From the NCBI GenBank assembly GCA_902622245.1, contig CACNPC010000001.1, forward strand, positions 1-64,000: a DNA stretch of 64,000 bases. Direction: 5' to 3'. Under the pieces are notes generated by a model that was not told the DNA's origin, ran no database searches, and saw nothing but the letters and a program-made list of their open reading frames with translations. Source of the stretch: an uncultured Pelagibacteraceae bacterium. GTDB taxonomy: Bacteria > Pseudomonadota > Alphaproteobacteria > Pelagibacterales > Pelagibacteraceae. Below are positions 40,407 through 49,182 of the stretch, one piece after another (position 1 is the first letter of the stretch; each line of letters begins with the position of its first letter). The translations under genes and the position numbers were made by a program.

Positions 40407-40440
40407 GTGCCCATGGTTTAGGAGACCAAACCATAGGCAC
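40407..40440. terminator. Strong hairpin between the small Cys ORF/binding protein and the permease
   Basis: GTGCCCATGGTTT-aggagacc-AAACCATAGGCAC: 13-bp stem with one mismatch, 8-nt loop. Confidence 0.6.
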
Positions 40441-40453
40441 AAACTTTAGAAAA

Positions 40454-40627
40454 TCAAAAATTAAATACTTTTAGGATATGCGGAACCTCCTTAGTTTTAA
40501 TTTCAGACAATTTTCTATTATTTACACGTTTATTGATTTTTTCACACTCCGAAGCACATGCAGGACAGGCTTTGGTAGATTTATTATAATCAACTTCCGT
40601 AGTAAATTTTTTTTTAACAGCTATCAT
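40454..40627 (-). CDS. Small 57-aa Cys-containing ORF, not in the supplied track
   Basis: MIAVKKKFTTEVDYNKSTKACPACASECEKINKRVNNRKLSEIKTKEVPHILKVFNF; sits directly downstream of the iron-binding-protein gene. Confidence 0.5.
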   Translation of the reverse strand: MIAVKKKFTTEVDYNKSTKACPACASECEKINKRVNNRKLSEIKTKEVPHILKVFNF

Positions 40628-41650
40628 TTACTTCCAACCAGCAGCTAACATTACTTCTAATGCATCTGCTTGTTTTGCACCGTATGACTTAACACTTGTT
40701 TTGGTATCCATTACAAAGTTCATCTCTTTGCCTGGAACTAAATCATTAGGTGTTACACCATCGATCATTGGATACTCAAAAGTATTATTTACAATGTGAT
40801 TTTGAGCCTCTGTTGATAATAAAAACTCAACTAATTTTACAGCATTAGCTTTGTTTGGTGCATATTTAAGCATTCCAGCTCCACTAATATTAATGTGCGT
40901 TCCTCTATCTTGTTGATTAGGGAAAAAAGGCATTACTTTTTTTGCTGCTTCTTGTTGTTCAGCACCTTTTTTTCCAGATAACATCAATGCATGATAGTAT
41001 GTGTTTGCAACAGCAATATCAGCTTCTCCAGCTGCAACAGCCATGATTTGAGCACGGTCGTTACCTTTTGGAGTTCTTGCCATGTTTGCCACAACAGCTT
41101 TAGACCATTCTGCAGTTTTTGCTTTACCATTATTCTTAACAAGTGAAGCAACTAAAGATTGGTTATAAATGTTGTTAGATTTTCTAATTACTAATCTACC
41201 TTTCCATTTTGGATCAGCTAGACCTTCGTAAGTCATGCCATTTAGTTCATTTGCATTTACTCTTTCAGGTGAATAATAAATTATTCTTGCTCTCTTAGCT
41301 ATTCCAGTCCATTTAGCAGATCTAAATTGTGCAGGTACAGCATCCTTAATAGCTTTTGACCAACCAGCGTTTTGCATCATGCCTTTAGCTGCAAATGCAC
41401 CTAATCTTCCAGCATCAGCTGTGATGTATAAATCTCCAACACAGTCTGCTCCCTCTTCTGTAATTCTTTTTTGCAGGGCTTTATCTTTACCTGATACTAC
41501 GTTTACTTTAATTCCTGTTGCTGCTGTGAACTTTTCATATAATTGAATGTCAGAATCATAGTGTCTTGCACTAAAAATATTGACCTCAGCTGCAATCGTA
41601 AAACTTGAAATTAAAGCAAAAAACAATGAAATTATTGTTAATTTTCTCAT
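40628..41650 (-). CDS. Fe(III) ABC transporter substrate-binding protein (FbpA/FutA-like)
   Basis: Signal peptide from MRKLTIISLFFALISSFTIAAEVNIFSARHYDSDIQLYEKF; likely start 41650 preceded by AGGAGT. The listed 41719 start adds an unlikely extension. Confidence 0.92.
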   Translation of the reverse strand: MRKLTIISLFFALISSFTIAAEVNIFSARHYDSDIQLYEKFTAATGIKVNVVSGKDKALQKRITEEGADCVGDLYITADAGRLGAFAAKGMMQNAGWSKAIKDAVPAQFRSAKWTGIAKRARIIYYSPERVNANELNGMTYEGLADPKWKGRLVIRKSNNIYNQSLVASLVKNNGKAKTAEWSKAVVANMARTPKGNDRAQIMAVAAGEADIAVANTYYHALMLSGKKGAEQQEAAKKVMPFFPNQQDRGTHINISGAGMLKYAPNKANAVKLVEFLLSTEAQNHIVNNTFEYPMIDGVTPNDLVPGKEMNFVMDTKTSVKSYGAKQADALEVMLAAGWK

Positions 41651-41726
41651 TCTACTCCTAAAATTTATATTTATATTAAACGTAATTTGTCCTGCAATGC
41701 GGATGATAACTATTCTCAATGAAAAT

Positions 41727-41761
41727 GATTATCAATTGCAATATTGTCGCAATTGATAATC
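41727..41761. promoter_or_regulatory. Palindromic Fur-like operator region upstream of the iron-binding-protein gene
   Basis: GATTATCAATTGC-aatattgtc-GCAATTGATAATC: perfect 13-bp inverted repeat, with a further nested near-palindrome GCAATTGATAATCAATCGC. Confidence 0.7.
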
Positions 41762-41795
41762 AATCGCAATTAGTACTGTTTTTTGGTTAAATTAT

Positions 41796-42686
41796 TTAAA
41801 ATTCCCACTCAGAAATTTTACTGTAAAGGAAGTTTCTAAAAGCTTGAACTCTAGCAACATTTTTAAGTGATTGAGGATATACAAAGTGTGCCTCAGTAGT
41901 TGGACCTTGAACGCTTGGTAAAACTTTAACAATATTTGGTTGTTTCACAGTTAAGTAATCTGGAATTGCAGCTAGTCCTACACCGCTTTGAACAGCTAAT
42001 AGTAAACCATAAACACTATTCACTCTCATTACTGTTTTTCTTTTTTTATTATCTTTCATTCCAAGTTTTAATGCCCAATCTGGATTATAAACTGGAGATG
42101 GAGCTCCTCTACCAAATGAAATAAAGTTGTGCTTATTCAAGTCATTAACTGTCTTAGGATATCCATGTTTTTCTAAGTATTTTGGAGATCCGTAGATGTG
42201 ATAATTAATATCTATGAGCTTTTTTTGAATATAATTAAGTTGTTTCGGTCTTCTCATAAATATTCCAATATCTGCTTGTCTTGTGCTTAAATCTAACTCC
42301 CTATCATCAAATATGAGTTCAACTTCAATTTCTGGATTTAATTGCATAAATTCTTGTATTCTTGGCGTCAGCCAAGTTGTTCCAAAACTAACAACGGTTG
42401 TTACTGATAGTTTTCCGGATGGTTTATGTTTTTTATCTCCTAAAGTTGTTTCTACCTCTTTTAATTTGGAGATAACTTCATGAGCTGTTTTAAATACATA
42501 TTCTCCATTTTCAGTTAGTGTTAAACCTCTAGCATGACGTTCAAATAATTTAACTTTTAAATCTTCTTCTAAAGATTGAATTTGTCTACTAATTGCAGAT
42601 TGACTTAGATTTAGAATTACTGTTGCACTAGTAAAGCTACCTGCCTCAGCAACTGCATGAAATATCTTTAATTTATCCCAATCCAT
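41796..42686 (-). CDS. LysR family transcriptional regulator
   Basis: WDKLKIFHAVAEAGSFTSATVILNLSQSAISRQIQSLEEDLKVKLFERHARGLTLTENGEYV. Confidence 0.95.
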   Translation of the reverse strand: MDWDKLKIFHAVAEAGSFTSATVILNLSQSAISRQIQSLEEDLKVKLFERHARGLTLTENGEYVFKTAHEVISKLKEVETTLGDKKHKPSGKLSVTTVVSFGTTWLTPRIQEFMQLNPEIEVELIFDDRELDLSTRQADIGIFMRRPKQLNYIQKKLIDINYHIYGSPKYLEKHGYPKTVNDLNKHNFISFGRGAPSPVYNPDWALKLGMKDNKKRKTVMRVNSVYGLLLAVQSGVGLAAIPDYLTVKQPNIVKVLPSVQGPTTEAHFVYPQSLKNVARVQAFRNFLYSKISEWEF

Positions 42687-43687
42687 TATTTATTTACATC
42701 CACTACTATTTTATTTTTTAAATTTCCTTTTAATATATCAGGATAGATATTTAATAATTCGTCTAATCCAATAGTATTTACTGATTTTTCTAAAATATCA
42801 AAATCTAGCAAAGCAGGGAATTCTCCCCATACAAACTCTTTTCTTTTTTTACTGATATTAACCGAGTCTACTCCCCATAATTTGACTGCTCTTAATATAA
42901 ATGGAATTACTGATGTATTTAATTTATTGCCACTAGCATTTCCACATATAGCAACAATTCCTTTTGGTTTAGTTTGAGCTATTGCATTAGATAAAATGTT
43001 ACCACCGACGGTATCTACAACTCCATCCCATGTTCCTTTATCTATTAATCTTGCTTCACCCTCAAATTCTTTACGATCTATAACGTTTTTTGCACCAAGT
43101 TCTTTTAAGTAATCTGCTTTATCTGGTTTACCAGTTATAGCTGTTACATTAATTCCCATCTTTGCAAGAACCATTACTGCTACCATACCAACTCCACCTG
43201 TAGAACCTGTTACCAATACATCATTTACTTTTGATTGCATCAATAGTTCCTCTCTTGCTTTAACTGCAAAGGCACATAACAAACCTGTAAGACCAGCAGT
43301 TCCTAGAATCATAGCTTGTTTATTTGTCATTCCCTCAGGTGTTTTTGTAATATGATCTTTTTTAACTTTTGCGTATTGAGAATATCCACCATCAAAAAGT
43401 TCACCTGCTCTACAACCTGTTAATATAACTCTGTCTCCTTCTTTAAATTCTTCACCATCTCCTTGTTCAACAGTTCCAGAAAAATCAATACCAGGTATTC
43501 TTGGATACTCTTTAACTAATTTACCACCATCTTTTAGTATCATTGCATCTTTCCAATTAAGATCGGAATAATCTATCTTAACTAGCACCTCACCATCTTT
43601 AAAATGATCTAAACTTAGTTCTTTGACTTCTCTTGTAAAATTTTCGTTCTGATTGTTTATTACAACTGCTTTAAATGAGTCCGCCAT
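42686..43687 (-). CDS. Acrylyl-CoA reductase (AcuI/YhdH family) MDR oxidoreductase
   Basis: DYSDLNWKDAMILKDGGKLVKEYPRIPGIDFSGTV, VLVTGSTGGVGMVAVMVLAKMG. Confidence 0.88.
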   Translation of the reverse strand: MADSFKAVVINNQNENFTREVKELSLDHFKDGEVLVKIDYSDLNWKDAMILKDGGKLVKEYPRIPGIDFSGTVEQGDGEEFKEGDRVILTGCRAGELFDGGYSQYAKVKKDHITKTPEGMTNKQAMILGTAGLTGLLCAFAVKAREELLMQSKVNDVLVTGSTGGVGMVAVMVLAKMGINVTAITGKPDKADYLKELGAKNVIDRKEFEGEARLIDKGTWDGVVDTVGGNILSNAIAQTKPKGIVAICGNASGNKLNTSVIPFILRAVKLWGVDSVNISKKRKEFVWGEFPALLDFDILEKSVNTIGLDELLNIYPDILKGNLKNKIVVDVNK

Positions 43688-43702
43688 GTTTATCAGTAAA
43701 TA

Positions 43703-44305
43703 TTATTTTGCAATAAATCGCAAATATCTATTTTGATAACTTAAATCGTCTTTAAACTGTCCAAGATAAAAATTTGTAACTGTGGTAGCTTGCTCTTTTT
43801 TTATACCTCTCATAGTCATACACTGATGAGTTGAATCTATTGTTACCGCAACTCCTTTTGCATCCAACGACTCCATTAAAGTATTAGCGATCTGAACAGT
43901 TAATCTTTCTTGTGTTTGTAATCTTTTAGAAAATACTTCTACTACTCTTGCTATTTTACTTAATCCTACAACTCTTTGATTTGGAATGTATGCTACATGA
44001 GCAATTCCTATAATTGGTGCCATGTGATGTTCGCAATGACTTTGAACTGAAATATTTTTCTGAACAACCATATCGCTATATCCTTCAACATCACCAAATG
44101 TTTTATCTAAAACTGCTTTAGGATCTTCTTTGTATCCCTTGAAATATTCTTTAAATGCTTTTGTTACTCTTTTTGGAGTTTCCAATAAACCTTCTCTGGT
44201 AGGATCTTCACCTAACCACTTAAGAATTTTAACGAAAGCTTCTTCAGCTTCCTTGTCTGTTACTTCGTTAATTTTTTTTTCGTTTTCGTTTTTTACTAAT
44301 TTCAT
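43703..44305 (-). CDS. folE: GTP cyclohydrolase I
   Basis: GLLETPKRVTKAFKEYFKGY, SHCEHHMAPIIGIAHVAYIPNQRVVGLSKIARVVEVFSKRLQTQERLTVQIA. Confidence 0.96.
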   Translation of the reverse strand: MKLVKNENEKKINEVTDKEAEEAFVKILKWLGEDPTREGLLETPKRVTKAFKEYFKGYKEDPKAVLDKTFGDVEGYSDMVVQKNISVQSHCEHHMAPIIGIAHVAYIPNQRVVGLSKIARVVEVFSKRLQTQERLTVQIANTLMESLDAKGVAVTIDSTHQCMTMRGIKKEQATTVTNFYLGQFKDDLSYQNRYLRFIAK

Positions 44306-44362
44306 GACGTGCTTTTATATATATAAAACCTTAATTTTAAAATATTTATTATATTTATTATT

Positions 44363-44851
44363 ATGTTAGATAATTCCACATATATGTTTAAAAAAAGAGA
44401 AAATGTAGCAGAAATAGAAGAAGGCAAGCTTTTATCTCCTAAATTCGACAATGATGGATTGATTCCAGTCATTACAACATGCTCAAAAACAAAAGAAATA
44501 TTAATGCATGGGTATATGAATGTCGAAGCCTTCAAGTTAACTATTGAAACCAAAGAAGCACATTACTGGAGCAGATCAAGGCAATCAATTTGGCATAAAG
44601 GAAAAACAAGTGGGTTTGTTCAAAAAGTAAAAGAGATTCGAATTGATGATGATCAAGATGCAGTGTGGATGACTGTAGATATTGGCGAAGGTTCTAGTTG
44701 CCACGTTGGGTACAGATCCTGTTTTTACAGATCTGTTCCTTTGGGTAAAATTGATAATGCAAGACAAATCGAAATGAAATTTGAAGAAGAAGAAAAAAAA
44801 TTTGATCCAGAAGTTGTTTATAAAGGACAACCTAATCCAACAAAAATATAA
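44363..44851 (+). CDS. hisI: Phosphoribosyl-AMP cyclohydrolase
   Basis: LIPVITTCSKTKEILMHGYMNVEAFKLTIETKEAHYWSRSRQSIWHKGKTSG, CHVGYRSCFYR. Confidence 0.94.
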   Translation: MLDNSTYMFKKRENVAEIEEGKLLSPKFDNDGLIPVITTCSKTKEILMHGYMNVEAFKLTIETKEAHYWSRSRQSIWHKGKTSGFVQKVKEIRIDDDQDAVWMTVDIGEGSSCHVGYRSCFYRSVPLGKIDNARQIEMKFEEEEKKFDPEVVYKGQPNPTKI

Positions 44852-44859
44852 AAAATTAA

Positions 44860-45467
44860 TGAAAGTTTTAAGTCCGTTTGGACCAAAAATTGCTGTTGTT
44901 AAAATTCCATTAAATTTGGTAAAAAAAATTAATGATGAAGTTGAAAGTATTATCAAAGATAAAAAAAAATTGAAATCAAATGACTACTCAAAAAAGTTAG
45001 TAGGTCAAGTTGAGCAAGAAATTGAATTAAAAAATAAATTTATTAAAAAAAATTTAAAAAGTTTTATTTTTAAAAGTGTAAATCAATATTTAAAAAAAAA
45101 TCTTAATAAGAAGTCAAAAAATATTAAAATTAAGAATTTATGGGTCGTAAGACAATTTAAAAATGATTATAACCCTGTACATTTTCATGATGGCAATGTT
45201 TCTGGAGTTGGTTATTTAAAAATTCCAAACAATTTAACAAAGGGACATAAAAAAATTAAAACTAACGGAACAATTGATTTTATTTATGGTTCTAAATCTT
45301 TTTTAAATAATTCTATATTTAATCATAAACCGAGAGTTGGTGATCTTATCTTATTCCCAAATAATTTAATGCATACTGCATATCCATTTAAATCTGATGG
45401 TGAAAGAAGATCATTTTCTTTTAACATAGATATTGATAAAAAATTAACAAGATTGTTTCATGGCTGA
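44860..45467 (+). CDS. Putative 2OG-Fe(II) oxygenase
   Basis: VHFHDGNVSGVGYLKIP (HxD), PRVGDLILFPNNLMHTAYPFKSDGERRSFSFNI. Start at MKVLSPFGPKIAVVKIPL more plausible than 44781, which overlaps hisI. Confidence 0.78.
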
Positions 45468-45834
45468 TAAACAAAAAAACGTTTTAGACGAAGACTTAGA
45501 GTTATGTTCAAATGATCCTTTAACAGGATGGTATAGAGACGGATGTTGCAATACAGATGAAAATGATCATGGTGTGCACACTGTTTGTGCAAAAGTAAAT
45601 ACTGAATTTTTAGAATGGTGTAAAGAAGCAGGCAATGATTTAATTACACCTCATCCTGAGTTTGGTTTTCCAGGTTTAAAAGATGGAGATAGTTGGTGCG
45701 TGTGTGCAGGCTGGTATGCTCGAGCTTTAGAAGCTGGAAAAGGATGTCCAATTTATTTAAAAAAAACTCATAAAAACACTTTAAAGCTTATTCCAATTGA
45801 AACCTTAAAAAAGTTTGCAATCGATTTATCTTAA
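45460..45834 (+). CDS. DUF2237 family protein
   Basis: VLDEDLELCSNDPLTGWYRDGCCNTDENDHGVHTVCAKVNTEFLEWCKEAGNDL, GLKDGDSWCVCAGWYARALEAG. Confidence 0.92.
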   Translation: MADKQKNVLDEDLELCSNDPLTGWYRDGCCNTDENDHGVHTVCAKVNTEFLEWCKEAGNDLITPHPEFGFPGLKDGDSWCVCAGWYARALEAGKGCPIYLKKTHKNTLKLIPIETLKKFAIDLS

Positions 45835-47454
45835 TTACATATTTCCGTATTTAGGTCCACCTCCGCCTTCTGGTGTGACCCAAGTAATATTTTGAGATGG
45901 CTCTTTAATATCACAAGTTTTACAATGTATGCAATTTTGTGCATTTATTACAAATTTTTGAACAGAATTTACTTCTTGAACTTCATAAACTCCTGCTGGA
46001 CAATATCTTTGTGCAGGCTCATCAAATTTCTCTAAAGTATATTTTATAGGCAAATCTGGATCTTTAAGTTTTAAATGTACTGGTTGATTATCATCATGAA
46101 TTGTACCCGTTAAATAAACAGAACTAGTTTTATCAAAAGTAATAACGTTATCAGGCTTAGGATAATCAATTTTTGGCATTTTATCTGCTGGTTTTAAAGC
46201 TTCATGATCAGCATGTTTATGCTTTAATGTGAAAGGAAGCTTTCCTCTAAATAAAATCTGGTCAATTCCAGTAAACAATATACCCAAAATTAATCCCCAA
46301 GAGAAACTAGGTTTTACATTTCTTGCCTCATGTAATTCTTTGTAAACCCAACTTTCTTTAAATTTTTGTTCATATGTAGATAAATTTAAATTTTTTGTAA
46401 GATGCTCATAAATTGTTTCAGCAGCGATCATTCCACTCTTCATTGCAGTATGAGACCCTTTTATTTTAGGCATATTTAATGTTCCTGCATCACATCCAAC
46501 TAGTAAAGCACCTGGCATAAACATCTGAGGTAAACTCTGTATACCTCCCTCTATTAAAGCTCTTGCGCCATAAGAAATTCTTTTTCCACCTTCAATTATT
46601 TTTTTTATATCTGGATGAGTTTTAAATCTTTGGAATTCGTCAAAAGGTGAGAGATGAGGATTTTGGTAATCTAATCCAATTACGTAACCAAGAAAAACTT
46701 GTTTATTTTCTGCATGATACATAAAACTTCCACCATAAGTATTATTATCTAAAGGCCATCCAGCAGTATGCATTACTAAACCTTCTGAATGATTTTTTTC
46801 ATCTATCTCCCAAATTTCTTTAAAACCAATTCCATATTGTTGAGGATTTTTACCTTTATCTAATTCAAACTTGTTTATTAATTCTTTTCCTAAATGACCT
46901 CTGCATCCTTCTGCAAATACTGTAACTTTTGCATGCAATTCCATTCCAGGTTCATAAGTATCTTTTTTATTTCCCTCTTTATCGATACCCATATCTTGGG
47001 TTGCAATACCTTTAACTGATCCATCGTCATTATATAAAACTTCACTTGCTGGAAATCCTGGGAATATTTCAACTCCTAATCCCTCAGCCTGCTCTGCTAA
47101 CCATCTACAAAGATTTGCAAGACTTATAATATAATTGTTATGATTTTGTTGAACCTTAGGAAGTAACCATGTTGGCCAACTTAATGATTTTTGTTTTCCT
47201 AAAAATAAAAATTTTTCTTTTGTAACTTTTGTTTTAATTGGAGCATTTAATTCTTTCCAATTAGGTATTAGTTCGTCTAAAGCACGTGTTTCAAACACGT
47301 TCCCTGACAAAATATGTGCACCTATTTCAGATGCTTTTTCTAAAAGGCAGACATTAATATCTGGATTTAACTGCTTTAGTTTAATTGCAGTTGAAAGTCC
47401 TGATGGTCCGCCACCTACGATGACAACATCGTATTCCATCACTTCCCTGGACAT
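45835..47454 (-). CDS. Electron transfer flavoprotein-ubiquinone oxidoreductase
   Basis: VVIVGGGPSGLSTAIKLKQLNPD, KIKGSHTAMKSGMIAAETIYEHL, CIHCKTCDIKEPSQNITWVTPEGGGGPKYGNM. Confidence 0.95.
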   Translation of the reverse strand: MSREVMEYDVVIVGGGPSGLSTAIKLKQLNPDINVCLLEKASEIGAHILSGNVFETRALDELIPNWKELNAPIKTKVTKEKFLFLGKQKSLSWPTWLLPKVQQNHNNYIISLANLCRWLAEQAEGLGVEIFPGFPASEVLYNDDGSVKGIATQDMGIDKEGNKKDTYEPGMELHAKVTVFAEGCRGHLGKELINKFELDKGKNPQQYGIGFKEIWEIDEKNHSEGLVMHTAGWPLDNNTYGGSFMYHAENKQVFLGYVIGLDYQNPHLSPFDEFQRFKTHPDIKKIIEGGKRISYGARALIEGGIQSLPQMFMPGALLVGCDAGTLNMPKIKGSHTAMKSGMIAAETIYEHLTKNLNLSTYEQKFKESWVYKELHEARNVKPSFSWGLILGILFTGIDQILFRGKLPFTLKHKHADHEALKPADKMPKIDYPKPDNVITFDKTSSVYLTGTIHDDNQPVHLKLKDPDLPIKYTLEKFDEPAQRYCPAGVYEVQEVNSVQKFVINAQNCIHCKTCDIKEPSQNITWVTPEGGGGPKYGNM

Positions 47455-47478
47455 AATGATAATTTCTTACAGTATTTG

Positions 47479-48432
47479 CTATTTTTGTATAGTGTTTAAT
47501 TTGTTCAATTCTGACAAAAACTGAGGAAGCGCTTCAAAAAGATCTGCCTCTAATCCATAATCTGCGACACTAAAAATTGGAGCTTCACCGTCTTTATTAA
47601 TTGCTACAATAACTTTACTCTCTTTCATTCCGGCTAAGTGCTGAATCGCACCTGAAATTCCAACTGCAATATATAAATCTGGAACTACAACTTTACCCGT
47701 TTGACCCACTTGATGATCATTCGTAATATAACCAGCATCAACTGCAGCTCTTGATGCTCCAATTGCTGCATTAAGTTTATCTGCAATATCGCTGATTAAT
47801 TTGAAATTTTCACCATTTTGCATTCCTCTACCACCAGAAATAACTATTCTAGCCGTTCCAAGTTCTGGTCTGTCTGACTTAACTTCTTCTTTCTTTAAAA
47901 ATTTAGTGGATGGACTGGCTTCTGCTGGATCAGATTTTGTAATTTCAGCAGATCCACCACTCTTATCAGCAGGATCAAATGATGTTGGTCTTATAGTAAC
48001 ACATTTTTTCTTGTCATTACTTTTGACCGTTGCAAAAGCATTTCCTGCATAAATTGGTCTTAAGAAAGTATCTTCAGAAATAACTTTAATTATATCGCTT
48101 ACTTGCGAAGTATCTAGTAATGCTGCAATTCTTGGCATTAAATTTTTACCAAATGTATTTGCTGAGCTTACAATATGTGAATAATTTTCTGCATGCTTGA
48201 TTATTGCCGATGTATAATTTTCTGCTATGTAGTTTTCGTAAATCTCATTATCAACATGAATAACTTTTTTTACATTTGAGACTTCAGATAAAGATTTTGC
48301 AACATCATCAGCTTGATAACCTAAAACCAGAACATGAAGATCCTCATTTATTTGAGAAGCTGCTGTAATAGCATTATATGTAAATGGTCTTACTTCCTTG
48401 TTGTTATGTTCTGCAATTAATAATACTGACAT
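47479..48432 (-). CDS. etfA: Electron transfer flavoprotein alpha subunit
   Basis: TARIVISGGRGMQNGENFKLI, GQTGKVVVPDLYIAVGISGAIQHLAGMKESKVIVAINKD. Confidence 0.96.
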   Translation of the reverse strand: MSVLLIAEHNNKEVRPFTYNAITAASQINEDLHVLVLGYQADDVAKSLSEVSNVKKVIHVDNEIYENYIAENYTSAIIKHAENYSHIVSSANTFGKNLMPRIAALLDTSQVSDIIKVISEDTFLRPIYAGNAFATVKSNDKKKCVTIRPTSFDPADKSGGSAEITKSDPAEASPSTKFLKKEEVKSDRPELGTARIVISGGRGMQNGENFKLISDIADKLNAAIGASRAAVDAGYITNDHQVGQTGKVVVPDLYIAVGISGAIQHLAGMKESKVIVAINKDGEAPIFSVADYGLEADLFEALPQFLSELNKLNTIQK

Positions 48433-49182
48433 TTAAATTACTTTAGCCTCATTTTTTAATTTTTGCACCAACTCTTCAACACTAGCGACTTTTATTCCAG
48501 CTTTTCTTTTAGGTGGCTCTTCAACTTTAATCTGTTCGATTCTAGGATTAATATCAACTCCTAAATCTGAAGCATTTATCTGTTCTATTGGTTTTTTCTT
48601 AGCTTTCATAATATTTGGAAGTGAAGCATATCTTGGTTCATTTAATCTTAAATCACATGTAACAATTGCTGGAACATTCACTTCAATGGTTTCCAAACCT
48701 TCGTCAATTTCTCGTGTTACCTCTAATGCATTATCTTTTACTTCAATTTTAGATGCAAAAGTTGCTTGAGGCCAATTTAATAAAGCTGCAAGCATCTGAC
48801 CAGTTTGATTACAGTCATCATCAATTGCTTGTTTTCCCATAAACACCAAATCAGGATTTTCTTTTTCTACAATTTTTTTCAAAATTTTTGAAACTGCTAA
48901 TGGCTCAATCACATTATCAACTTTGACATGTATTCCCCTATCCGCTCCAACAGCTAATGCTTTTCTAACAGTTTCTTGAGCTTTTTCTTCACCGATTGTA
49001 ATTGCAACTATTTCTTTAGCTTTGCCAGCCTCTTTAATTTTTACTGCTTCTTCTATTGCATTATCATCTGGTGGATTTGTTGACATTTTAACGTTATCTG
49101 TAACAACACCAGAACCATCTTCTTTAACTCTTATTTGAACGTTGTAATCAATAACTCTTTTAACTGCGACTAATATTTTCAT
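48433..49182 (-). CDS. etfB: Electron transfer flavoprotein beta subunit
   Basis: [82 protein letters not shown]. Confidence 0.97.
   Translation of the reverse strand: MKILVAVKRVIDYNVQIRVKEDGSGVVTDNVKMSTNPPDDNAIEEAVKIKEAGKAKEIVAITIGEEKAQETVRKALAVGADRGIHVKVDNVIEPLAVSKILKKIVEKENPDLVFMGKQAIDDDCNQTGQMLAALLNWPQATFASKIEVKDNALEVTREIDEGLETIEVNVPAIVTCDLRLNEPRYASLPNIMKAKKKPIEQINASDLGVDINPRIEQIKVEEPPKRKAGIKVASVEELVQKLKNEAKVI

Noticed and set aside
44302-44956. Minus-strand ORFs opposite hisI (44302-44553, 44585-44956)
   Set aside because: Antisense to hisI, Phe/Ile/Lys-rich shadow frames.
47283-47302. Perfect palindrome ACGTGTTT-C-AAACACGT
   Set aside because: Lies inside ETF-QO coding sequence encoding the conserved NVFETRAL segment; most likely chance.
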